Below, piece after piece: positions 56,201-64,000 of a DNA stretch of 64,000 bases (position 1 is its first letter; each line of letters opens with the position of its first letter). Origin of the DNA: Anticarsia gemmatalis (Eukaryota; Arthropoda; Insecta; Lepidoptera; Erebidae); assembly GCF_050436995.1 (NCBI RefSeq), contig NC_134771.1, positions 6,303,501 to 6,367,500 of the forward strand, written 5' to 3'. A program made the translations under genes and the position numbers. The notes beneath the pieces are model-generated. The model ran no database searches. It was not told the origin of the DNA and saw nothing but the letters and a program-made list of their open reading frames with translations.

Positions 56201-59200
56201 TGTGGGGCTCTGCACCGTGTAGGACTTCTCGTCTCGGTTCAGAGTGCTGTACGTGGACTGGTTGTACCCAGACTGGTAGTTGTTCACAGGGCTCTTGGGC
56301 GTCGAGTACCCGTATCTGAAAAAGTATTTTGATATAATTATTAGGTCGGGGAAAAAGCCTTTTCGCATAGTATGTATGAACTTGTATAATCTCTTTGGTT
56401 TCAAGAATCATAAATGAGTACACGGTACATTAGGTTTCTTTCAGTGAGCTCGTTAGGTACCCAAATATCGAGCTTTTTTGTGGGTGTGGTATAAGTTGGT
56501 ATATCCTACGCAAGTGGTCGCAGGTTCGAACCAATGACTTTTCGAAGTTATGTATGTATTAGAAATAATTATCAATTGTTCCAAAGGTGAGGTTTGAGTC
56601 TCCGTGTTGCGGAGGGCACGTAAAAAGTCGGTCCCGGTTGTCTATTAAGATAACAGTCGTTAAGCCACGTCAAAAGCCTTTCGGGCTTTAACATCTTTGA
56701 CCCTTGGTTGAGCACTAACCATACGATAAGTAAATGATATATTACCCGGGTGAGACGGGGCTCTTGGGCGGGGCGGCGTGCTGGCTGGAGTGGTGGGTGG
56801 AGTGGTGCGAGGAGTGCTGCGACACGTGCGACGTGGCGGTCGTGTTGAGCGTGTTGTGTGTGTTGTGTGTCGCGTGCGGCGTGTACGTGCTGTTCGGCGA
56901 GTACGTCGTGTTCGCGAAACTGCTGTTTGGCGTCTTGAACCTGAAATAAATACACATAAATAATGAAAAATAAGAATATTAATGATCGAACACAAAGAAA
57001 TACTCAACATATACTTTTTTTTCATTCTGTGAGGAACCGCGAATAAAATCCTTATTAAGCTCCTCTCGTTTTAGAAATGCTTGAATTTGAGTTTAGTTGT
57101 TTTACATACCCAGTATAAGCTTGTCTCCTTATGTGATTAAGATAAATAAAAAAATATCACGAAATTACACTAATTAACAATCACGTTTTTAGAGCTTTAT
57201 ACCCAAAGGACCTTATTACAGAAACTTCGCTGTCTATTTCTAAATAAAAATCATAAATAATTTCAATCATTTTTAGTCTGTCTGTCTTCAGACAGTATTC
57301 ATAAACCACTATAGTCGGACACATAAATTTTTTCGCAGATAATGTATAACAATAAATACTTAGAATAACCATATTTAAGGGGTTTTCCATGCAACAAACG
57401 CGTTTTTTTGCCGTTTTCATACACAATGGTACGGAAACATTCACACATGAGTCCCACTCAAACTTAGTAAGTTTCCTTTATATTGTAGTGTCATACCTAT
57501 GTTGTGGTCCGCTAGCATCACTCGCATAGCCGAGCTGCACGTCAGTATCAGTCTCTTCACCAGATGTCTCTCCAGCTCGTAGCTTGTACTTGGCCTGTCT
57601 GATGGCCGTCAGGCGACCGCGCGCCTCTTCTAACTCCTTCTCTATGCGGAGGACTTCGGACCTGAGGGGGAAGAGAAGTTTGAAAAGATGATCTTAACTG
57701 CCTCTGTGATTGATGAGTCGCTGTGGACTATGTTTTGGATAGCGCGTAGAGTCCCGAATCCGTTTGTAATACATATGTAATATTGTGTATAACTTGGTAT
57801 CTCCCACGTAAGTGTTCGCAAGTTCGAACCCAAGGCAACACACCAATGACTTATGACTAGAAATAATTATCACTTGTTCTAATGGTGAAGGAAAACATCG
57901 TGATGCAACCTTGCATGCCTGAGAGTTCCTTAGAATAGTTCTTGAAGGCATGCAAATTCCCCAACCCGCAATTGGTCAGCATGGTGGACTCAACGACTAA
58001 CCCCTCCCTCATTACGGGAGGAGACCCTTGTCCAGCAGTGAGACACTAATGGGTTAAATTTATTATTATTTATATATTAATGTCCCATTACCGCGGTAGG
58101 GTTTCCTCCCGAAATGAGGTAGGAGTTAGGCCTCGAGTTGGATATAATGGGTTTAAATGGATTATATACAGTCAACCTAGGTAACTTTGAACCATTTGGG
58201 TAACATTGACAGTGGGGATTTGAGCTAGTTTAAATAACACAATTGATAAAGATTTATTTTAATTTTGCAACCTTTTATCAATTGTGTTGGTTTCATATGA
58301 AAAAATAACCGAAACTAGTTCAAATTCACACGTTAAATGTTACCCAAATGATTAAAAAAATTTACTATAATGATAGTGGCATGTCAGTGGTGGTGTACCT
58401 GGCGTCGATCTCCTGCGCGATGCCGCCCACCATGCGGCGGTTGAGCACGAGGCTGCGCTCCTCCTCCGTGGTGATGGCGTCGCGCGCCGCCCGCACCAGG
58501 TTGTCGGTGGAGCGGATCACCTCCGCGCCCGCCGCCTGCAGGCGCCGCGTCGACTCCGACGACGGGTCCGCCTTCACCTGCGACAAGTATAACGGTTATA
58601 TATATATTGTATGAAAGTGACTGGCATGGTGAGTTCAAGACCTAAATCTATTCATCCTTTCAGCTATCTATCTATCGTATGGTTATTGGTCAACCTAGTG
58701 TCAAAGTTGTTCAAGCCGTTCGAGAGGCCTTTGACGTGGCTTAACGACTGTTATCTTAATTGACAACAACCGGGACCGACTTTTTACGTGCCCTCCGAAG
58801 TGCGGAGATGCTCAATTCAAATACCACTAAGTCACATGGTAGAATTTTCCAATGAGAATGAGAAGACCTGGCTGGTAACTCCTGGCCTCTCTTTTTAATC
58901 GCTAAATAGTACAATAATAAGTAAATGAGTGATAGCTCACCTTACAAGCGACCAGCAGCTGCGCGGTGGAGCTGGCCACCTGGCGCGCGCTGGAGATGAG
59001 GCGCTCCTCGGAGCCGGCGCCCTGCACCAGTGTTAGCTTACCTTACAAGCGACCAGCAGCTGCGCGGTGGAGCTGGCCACCTGGCGCGCGCTGGAGATGA
59101 GGCGCTCCTCGGAGCCGGCGCCCTGCACCAGTGTTAGCTTACCTTACAAGCGACCAGCAGCTGCGCGGTGGAGCTGGCCACCTGGCGCGCGCTGGAGATG

Positions 59201-62200
59201 AGGCGCTCCTCGGAGCCGGCGCCCTGCACCAGTGTTAGCTTACCTTACAAGCGACCAGCAGCTGCGCGGTGGAGCTGGCCACCTGGCGCGCGCTGGAGAT
59301 GAGGCGCTCCTCGGAGCCGGCGCCCTGCACCAGTGTTAGCTTACCTTACAAGCGACCAGCAGCTGCGCGGTGGAGCTGGCCACCTGGCGCGCGCTGGAGA
59401 TGAGGCGCTCCTCGGAGCCGGCGCCCTGCACCAGTGTTAGCTTACCTTACAAGCGACCAGCAGCTGCGCGGTGGAGCTGGCCACCTGGCGCGCGCTGGAG
59501 ATGAGGCGCTCCTCGGAGCCGGCGCCCTGCACCAGCGCGTTGGCGGCCTCCACCAGCGAGTGCGCCGCCGCCGCCACCAGCCGCGCCGCGCTGATCAGCC
59601 CCTCCGACCACTGCCCGTCGTCCGACGACGACGTCGGCCGCCGGGCTACCTTACCCTGGGGCAAGGAAGTGGAGATTAAAAGAAGTTTTTGGGTGACTTA
59701 AACAGTGGTTGACGTTTTTTCGATAGTGTTTTAAATCAATGTTTTAAGGCGTTAAAAAACTAAAAATAAATGTTTAAGCACAAAATGTAAACGTGGGTAT
59801 AAAATTAAACATAAAAAAGGCAAATAAAAATAGGAATGACTAATATAACGTACAACAGACGAATTTCAAAGATTTTTACCACAAAAAAGTACTTAAGAAA
59901 AAATTACAACTATTAAAAAAAACAGAAAATCTTCTTTAAGTTTTGGCATCAACATGCAATACCTATTCAAAATAAGCAGTAGTTCCTTACTTCAACAACA
60001 AAATCATATTTTAATGCGTATATAATTTATCTTAGAACTGAAATGGTGGTCTTAAATATCCCACTTATACAGAGAGTATTTCCTTAACCAGCGGTGGGAC
60101 AGTCAAGAAGTCCCACGGCCAGCTGTGGACCAGTATTTAGTTTTACATACCTGATCAATAAGTTCTCTCTGTGCGGCGGATGCTGCTCGTACCAACGCCG
60201 ATGTAGCCGTGATGATAGACTTGGCTGCTTCTAAGATCATCTCGTCGAAGTTCAGGCTCTCGTCCGCCTCCTAAGGAAAAAGAAAAATGGTGTAAGCGAG
60301 ATAGAGATATTCTGTGGATAAATTTCACGACTTATGAAAGTTATGTGGCAGATAACAGCAAAAGTGGTTAATCTGGCCTTTTATCTGCAAGATTTGGCTG
60401 GGGCAGCATATTTTTAGTGTTTTGCTGAATTTATTTGCATTGATTTTCCTTGAAGAATATAAAGTCACTATCAATAATCACTACAAGTAGTATTGTAGAG
60501 TAACCCACTTATTCATAAAAATATTATAGCTTTTTAACTAAAATAGGTTTATAGTGTGTTTATGAATAACAGGGTAATTTTCTATATGCGATGTATTCGG
60601 CTTTCATCACTGCTATATTTTGTTATTTTACATTCCTTCGCGAATTTACTGTAAAGTTTTAAATTGTTACATTTGGCTCGAAAGTCGTAGAAAATTGTTT
60701 ACAGGTTATGAAAATGTTTGTAGTATCGTTATAGTACGTACATAGTTTAGAAGCGGGTTATTTCAATTTACTAAGGCAAAAAAAAAATTATACTTAGATA
60801 CGCTTTATAGCAATGACATTATATCGAAAGTTAAAGTTGGAAATAGCCCGCTCTTACACAACAATAATTCCGTAAAAAAATTTCTTGATGTAAATATCTT
60901 CTTGCAGTATTGTTGGTGTGTGTGCCATGATCGATGTGTAATATGTTTGATTCCTGGGTGATACAGAATGAAACAACCAAGAATATCAAACATATCTCAC
61001 CGACACATAGCTGTTCTTCTTTTTTCTGAACGCACAAGTATAGCTTCATAATTCTTCTTTTTCTTCTTCATGGCTTCACGATAGATTTCTTGATGTTAAG
61101 TCATTTGGTACATAGTTGAATTGTGTATAACAGTAAAATACAAACGCACATATATAAGTATCACGCATTATTCTCATGGGGGTAGGCAGAGAGCAACGAA
61201 CGCCACTTGCTACCCCATAAACTTCTCCTGTCTCGTTCATGATTTAAACCACAGATTTTCCCAGTTTTTCCTACCTTTCCCTAGTGTGCAACTTATTATG
61301 ATTAAATATTTTCGTAGAGATGGTAGCTTAAGCAATAAATACACCGGTAACACGGGGAGGGGGTGCCTTAGAAAGACATACACAGATCATATCGGTGATG
61401 TGTTGCAAAAAGGTCATGTGCTACTCGTAACCGACGGTCCTGTATGACAACATGTATGGATGTGAATGAAGCAAGGCAAGTTTGTAAGGATCGTACCAAG
61501 TGGTGTTCTCTGGTCTCTGCCTACCCATATGGGAAGATGGCGTGAATTTTTGTATGTTATCTGAAAACCATAGTTAATATGATAGAACAAGTGACATACC
61601 TGTACTTTAACACTCTTCCTAGGACGCAAGGAGTCGAGTTTCTTGGCGGCTGCGTCGATGGAGGCCGCCGCACCAAGCAGCTCGTTCTCTGCTATCACTG
61701 TGGGGTCGTCAGGGTCTACCCAGTCGGAACCTGCAGGAAGACCAGGGTTAATATTAATTTTATTAAGAAAAAAACAGGAACTAAAGTATTTTCTAAGACG
61801 TTCAAGTAAGAATTACAATGTTACTATTTCGAGGTTTTGAAAATTTTCTATTTCTTAGTGACGGTTATATAAAAAAGTTATACAGCCTATCAATTATATT
61901 AACCTGCCCATAACGAACAGCCCTTAAGGACTTTAAACAAACATCAAACACTACCACAAATCTCTGGGTTCTGCCACAACCCAGCTTTGAGCAGTTCCAC
62001 CGTAGCAATAATATCGGGGACAGCATAAACAACTCTACGCCATAAGTTTTTGAAGTACCATTAAAAAATTAAACAGCCCAGCAATTCTATTAACCTGCCT
62101 ATAACCCTAAACCTTTAAAACCCCCATAGAAGTATCAGACACTATCACAGCTCCTCGGATTCTACCACAAATCACCTTTAAGCAGTTCCGCCGTAGCAAT

Positions 62201-63607
62201 AATATCAGCGACAGCATGACCGACTCTTCGTAAGAGCCCCGTAAAGTTATCATAAAAAATCTGAGCTGCCCAGCTATTCTATTAACCTGTCTATAACCCT
62301 AAACCTTTAAAACCCCCATAGAAATGTCAGACACTACCACAAACCCCTGGGTTCTACCACAACCCACCTTTAAGCAGTTCCGCCGTAGCGATAATATCGG
62401 CGACAGCGTGAGCGACTCTTCGCGAGAGCTCCGGGAAGTGCTGCCTGGCGGCCACGTCTCCATTGCAAGCTGCTAGGACTCCGGTGAGGAGTGCGCGGTA
62501 GGCTTCAGCTGCTGATCGACCTGATTCCAGGGTTCGGGATTGAAGGTCTGAGGTTTCTGCTGCGTGGGCTGCACCCTGGATGAGAGAAAAAGACTATTAA
62601 GTATGGATCTTCTTCTTATCGTATGTTAGTGGTCAACCTAGTGTGAAAGTTGTTCAAGCCGCCCGTAGGCCTTTGACGTGGCTTAACGACTATTTATCTT
62701 AATTAACAACAACCGGGACCGACTTTTTACGTGCTTTCCGAAGCACGGAGACGCTCAGTTCAAATACCATTATGCGGTCACCTATCTATGGAATGACCGC
62801 GCCCAGGTTTGCTTAATCCACAGATAATTTAGGTGAGCGCAACTGGCTATGGGTGCCTGAATGGGATCGATTCAAACAATTTGTTTTATATCGTTAATTT
62901 ACCTTGCAAGCCACGAGGAGATCCACGACAGTCTTCCGTCCAAGGTTGGCGGCGGCAGTCAGCTGGTCTTGCTTGTTAGCGTTTCCTGCGGCGACGGCGC
63001 GCGCCGTGGCGACTGTCATCTGACGAGTGCAGCGGATCAGCTCCTCGGGGGTGGCTGAGGACTTGGGAGGGGTTGGGGAGACCAGGACCTGAGGGAGAGA
63101 AAACCAGTTCTTTAGAAATTGTATAAGGAGTTCCAAGATACTGACTTATTGCTTATTTTTGTAAAAATGCATATAGCAAGAAATGTACATCCGAAATTAA
63201 AGAATTGTTATACCCGAAAGTATAGGCAAAAGTGCATGAAATACACCCACGTTTTCTCATTTACGAATTAGGAGTAATCCTATTGTCACATACGGGGCGC
63301 GTTATCAAAATTTCAGGCTATAATTGGAAAACATTCAAACATAAATTACAAAAGACCATCAATTTGCTCGACCCGGGAATCGAACCCGAAGCCTTGTTTT
63401 CACCCTTCATATACACTACAGTAGCAAGAAATTATAGCCCAAAGTTTCACTTGTCTTTCCCGAAGAATTTCTCGTTATATTTGTACATACCTCAATCTCC
63501 TGCGAGATAGCCTCAATAGTAGACTCCAGAGCTCTGGTGCCTCTCGTGTGCTCGTCTTCCACCGCCTTCACGGTCTTCAGCAGTGACGTCACGTTCGTCA
63601 CCATCAC
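49326..63607 (-). CDS. rhea: Talin, C-terminal part (5' end outside window)
   Basis: Twelve exons join in frame: 63491-63607, 62903-63088, 62368-62575, 61600-61730, 60151-60270, 59446-59655, 58399-58577, 57497-57661, 56746-56940, 56142-56315, 52011-52151 (possibly optional), 49326-50223. About 907 residues of a much longer protein. Talin links integrins to F-actin at muscle and cell attachments. Rod-like helices (VTSLLKTVKAVEDEHTRGTR) lead into the I/LWEQ actin-binding module (WVDPDDPTVIAENELLGAAA, DDGQWSEGLISAARLVAAAA, LISSARQVASSTAQLLVACK, RRMVGGIAQEIDA) and a charged dimerisation helix (EVLRIEKELEEARGRLTAIR). Vertebrate talin ends shortly after this helix; here about 450 residues of Ser/Thr/Tyr/His-rich tail follow. 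Two exons have amplified 3' ends. No start is assigned because the gene runs off the right edge. Confidence 0.92.
50224..51480 (-). other. Talin intron
   Basis: AT-rich; one dispersed-repeat fragment at about 50920-51030 (AGGTAGGAAGACCTCAGAG). No exon seen. Confidence 0.5.
51480..51975. repeat. Degenerate ATGACCCTGACCCC repeat in talin intron
   Basis: Diverged units with AAAAATGACACTGACCCCAA and CTTGACCCCAATACTC spaced roughly 60-70 bases, G-poor on the + strand. Confidence 0.6.
52011..52151 (-). CDS. rhea: Talin gene, in-phase tail exon (possibly alternative)
   Basis: A GC-rich island in AT-rich intron. Acceptor GCGGTAAAG and strong donor TA|GTGAGT bound 141 bp whose phase (1 base in, 2 bases out) matches the flanking exons exactly. 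It encodes SSVEEVVVKSLTLPEVRTAH, then LVGERIPYRREPPLPPPRRA and SLLKEVY. Because 141 is divisible by 3 it can be skipped without a frameshift. The acceptor is weak in pyrimidines. Confidence 0.6.
52637..52976. mobile_element. MITE with GGGTCAATGTGACCCG-type ends
   Basis: GGTCAATGTGACCCGAAAGG at the left and TCGGGTCACACTGACCC at the right, plus inner GGGAATTAACGCAA / TTGCGTTAATTCCC inverted blocks. A degraded tRNA-like SINE (TTCCGAGGAAGAATCGTACC) sits inside. Confidence 0.6.
52977..54075 (-). other. Talin intron, nothing recognised
   Basis: AT-rich, with short GGCTAGAAATTAAGCTAGG repeats near 53885-53930; no exon. Confidence 0.5.
54076..54270 (-). mobile_element. tRNA-headed SINE (family 1)
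   Basis: Reverse copy, complete from CCCGCACTAAGAATTGCTCT to GTGCCACGGAGGCAGTC. Confidence 0.78.
54307..54549 (+). mobile_element. Helitron-like non-autonomous element
   Basis: TCTATACTAATATTATAAAG to GGGTCAGCTAG between A and T; the hairpin arm is mutated (GCTCTCTCGAAGTTGCGC). Confidence 0.78.
54550..55825 (-). other. Talin intron, nothing recognised
   Basis: AT-rich unique DNA; no splice-bounded open frame was found. Confidence 0.5.
55826..56012 (-). mobile_element. tRNA-headed SINE (family 1)
   Basis: Reverse copy; GGCAATCGAACCCACGACC and CACTGCGCCACGGAGG mark B box and head. Confidence 0.75.
56142..56315 (-). CDS. rhea: Talin gene, tail exon
   Basis: Encodes GYGYSTPKSPVNNYQSGYNQ, then STYSTLNRDEKSYTVQSPTF and SSFRPQEDPKQNYEGFTTR; Tyr/Ser/Pro-rich; donor ACTCG|GTGAGT, phase 2. 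Confidence 0.85.
56342..56481. mobile_element. Mariner-type MITE, truncated
   Basis: One end (TTAGGTCGGGGAAAAAGCCT) and the central CAAGAATCATAAATGAGTAC remain; the other end is cut where a CCCAGCAGTGGG-family SINE head (56500-56585) and a 5S-SINE 3' half begin. Confidence 0.7.
56585..56733 (+). mobile_element. 5S-rRNA-derived SINE, 5'-truncated
   Basis: From GAGTCTCCGTGTTGCGGAGG to CACTAACCATACGATAAG. Confidence 0.7.
56746..56940 (-). CDS. rhea: Talin gene, His/Ser/Thr/Asn-rich tail exon
   Basis: Encodes RFKTPNSSFANTTYSPNSTY, a THNTHNTLNTT stretch and QHSSHHSTHHSSQHAAPPKS. Extremely low complexity for a talin; bounded by TTTATTTCAG and CCCGG|GTAATA, phase-consistent on both sides. Confidence 0.8.
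57497..57661 (-). CDS. rhea: Talin gene, dimerisation-helix exon
   Basis: Encodes RSEVLRIEKELEEARGRLTA IR..., the long charged helix that dimerises the actin-binding module, then an acidic GETSGEETDTDVQLGYAS linker. Confidence 0.9.
57785..58075 (+). mobile_element. tRNA-like-headed SINE/LINE-tail element
   Basis: AGTTCGAACCCAAGGCAACA head, GGTGAAGGAAAACATCGTGA, TCCCCAACCCGCAATTGGTC and CAGCAGTGAGACACTAATGG. Confidence 0.65.
58169..58355. mobile_element. MITE (ACAGTCAACCTAGGTAAC ends)
   Basis: Short relative of the inner part of 37735-38110, with the ACACAATTGATAAAGATTTA middle. Confidence 0.65.
58399..58577 (-). CDS. rhea: Talin gene, actin-binding module exon
   Basis: Encodes VKADPSSESTRRLQAAGAEV through NRRMVGGIAQEIDA, conserved end of the I/LWEQ helical bundle; very GC-rich. 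Confidence 0.9.
58660..58840 (-). mobile_element. 5S-rRNA-derived SINE, partial
   Basis: Reverse copy (ATCGTATGGTTATTGGTCAA to GCTCAATTCAAATACCACT), lacking the 5S-like start. Confidence 0.7.
58941..59545 (-). repeat. 101-bp tandem array of talin exon end plus splice donor
   Basis: Six units: CTTACAAG starts at 58941, 59042, 59143, 59244, 59345 and 59446. The highest-coordinate unit is part of the functional exon and the other five follow it in transcription order, essentially identical. Each has 81 bp of exon end and the segment GTAAGCTAACACTGGTGCAG; the last instead ends in GTGAGCTATCAC. Confidence 0.97.
59446..59655 (-). CDS. rhea: Talin gene, exon with amplified 3' end
   Basis: Acceptor TTGCCCCAG; encodes the conserved DDGQWSEGLISAARLVAAAA, SLVEAANALVQGAGSEER and LISSARQVASSTAQLLVACK to a donor AAG|GTAAGC in phase 0. 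Reading through into the next unit meets TAA at once (AAG GTA AGC TAA), so splicing at or within the array is obligatory. Confidence 0.9.
59656..60150 (-). other. Talin intron
   Basis: AT-rich with no exon or recognised element. Confidence 0.5.
60151..60270 (-). CDS. rhea: Talin gene, exon
   Basis: Forty codons, phase 0 both ends: EADESLNFDEMILEAAKSII then TATSALVRAASAAQRELIDQ, first block of the actin-binding module. Confidence 0.9.
60503..60576. mobile_element. MITE (TTATTCATAAA ends), internally deleted
   Basis: CCCACTTATTCATAAAAATA and GTTTATGAATAACAGGG ends with the middle missing. Confidence 0.65.
60577..61429 (-). other. Talin intron
   Basis: AT-rich; a weak copy of the GGGGGTAGGCAGAGAGCAAC dispersed repeat at about 61160-61250. 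No exon. Confidence 0.5.
61430..61555. repeat. Dispersed repeat (GGTAGGCAGAGACC family, reverse)
   Basis: CCGACGGTCCTGTATGACAA, GAATGAAGCAAGGCAAGTTT and TCTGGTCTCTGCCTACCC. Confidence 0.6.
61600..61730 (-). CDS. rhea: Talin gene, exon
   Basis: Encodes SDWVDPDDPTVIAENELLGA and ASIDAAAKKLDSLRPRKSVK; very close to the vertebrate sequence at the start of the actin-binding module. Confidence 0.9.
61985..62430 (-). repeat. Old triplication of a talin exon end
   Basis: The last about 65 bp of the exon at 62368 plus about 125 bp of intron recur at 62176 and 61985 (period about 192). The 62176 copy keeps AAAG|GTGATT; the 61985 copy has lost GT. Flanking TAAACCTTTAAAACCCCCAT blocks also repeat. Confidence 0.9.
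62368..62575 (-). CDS. rhea: Talin gene, exon with duplicated 3' end
   Basis: Encodes GAAHAAETSDLQSRTLESGR, SAAEAYRALLTGVLAACNGD and RRVAHAVADIIATAELLK; donor AAAG|GTGGGT, phase 1. The intron after it holds two decayed copies of its end. Confidence 0.9.
62609..62862 (-). mobile_element. 5S-rRNA-derived SINE, full length
   Basis: Reverse copy from (TTC)n/ATCGTATGTTAGTGG to GAGCGCAACTGGCTATGGGT. Confidence 0.75.
62903..63088 (-). CDS. rhea: Talin gene, exon
   Basis: Encodes VLVSPTPPKSSATPEELIRC, TRQMTVATARAVAAGNANKQ and LGRKTVVDLLVACK, end-of-rod helices; phase 0 both ends. Confidence 0.9.
63491..63607 (-). CDS. rhea: Talin gene, exon (most upstream in window)
   Basis: Encodes VMVTNVTSLLKTVKAVEDEH and TRGTRALESTIEAISQEIE; phase 0. 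Acceptor ACGTGCAG; earlier exons lie past the right edge. Confidence 0.9.
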
Positions 63608-64000
63608 CTGCACGTAGAACACAGTTAAACGTCGGCACATGATAGTAGATGGGTGGGTATGAATATGAACAACTTTTTGTAGAAGTACTTGTAGTTTTTG
63701 CTCTTATTTTATAAGTAGACCGTTCTTTAGACAATGAACTTCATTCTGGGTAAAAGAATCTTGTCAAAATAGTTGACATTGGGACTTATACTGACCGTTG
63801 TGAAATCAGTGGGACTGTGAGAGTAATTCTATGGGAAAAATCTTGCCCAAATAGAAGACAGTAGGACTGTTCCCGCGAGGAATTGCTTATCCAAATTGTG
63901 GGCTAGATTCTGGAAGCCGAATGTAGCTCGAATAGTGGACAGTTTGACTCATTTCAGGGGGATATTTTTGCCTTTGCTAGACAGTAACAGTAAAGTTTGC
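63608..64000 (-). other. Talin intron to window edge
   Basis: Weakly repetitive (GACAGTAGGACTGTTC / GTGGACAGTTTGACTC motifs); no exon seen. Confidence 0.5.

Noticed and set aside
56132..58614. + strand open frames opposite talin exons
   Set aside because: Antisense shadows; the - strand frames join in phase and match talin.

Overview
The window reads as nuclear DNA of a moth or butterfly (Lepidoptera). It is AT-rich with long introns, and it is packed with short non-autonomous elements: Helitron-like elements ending in CTAG, tRNA-headed SINEs, 5S-rRNA-headed SINEs, mariner-type and palindromic MITEs. It also carries a silk-type fibrohexamerin gene. No bacterial, organellar or CRISPR features are present. 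All exons were derived by reading frames across GT-AG junctions by eye; no transcript or database evidence was available.

Left third, + strand (4681 to about 16 kb, possibly 25 kb): a type II membrane glycosyltransferase of the beta-1,3-galactosyltransferase family (GT31) in seven coding exons. Its 3' end is ambiguous. The intron after exon 4 (10138-14151) holds five extra copies of the 3' 152 bp of exon 4. Each copy keeps a splice donor, and the copies are separated by 41-bp minisatellite arrays.

Middle (about 16.4-37 kb): mostly gene-poor, transposon-rich DNA. Notable items are a 1.5-kb element with exact 37-bp inverted ends around an exon-like ORF, a 1.6-kb fold-back with transposase remnants, and a GGTCA minisatellite. 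From 40267 down to 37290 on the - strand lies a complete five-exon fibrohexamerin (P25)-like secreted silk protein gene, predicted at 224 residues.

Right quarter (63607 down to 49326, - strand): the 3' portion of a talin (rhea) gene. It encodes the end of the rod, the I/LWEQ actin-binding module, the dimerisation helix and a long Ser/Thr/His/Tyr-rich tail. Its 5' part lies beyond base 64000. A further in-phase exon at 52011-52151 appears to belong to the tail.

The most striking theme is that three exons in two unrelated genes (galactosyltransferase exon 4 and two talin exons) have had their 3' end plus splice donor tandemly amplified. In talin, one array of 101-bp units carries a GT...AG segment in every unit whose removal would leave 81-bp, phase-0, 27-codon cassettes. 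The three genes have no evident functional relation; they are neighbours.
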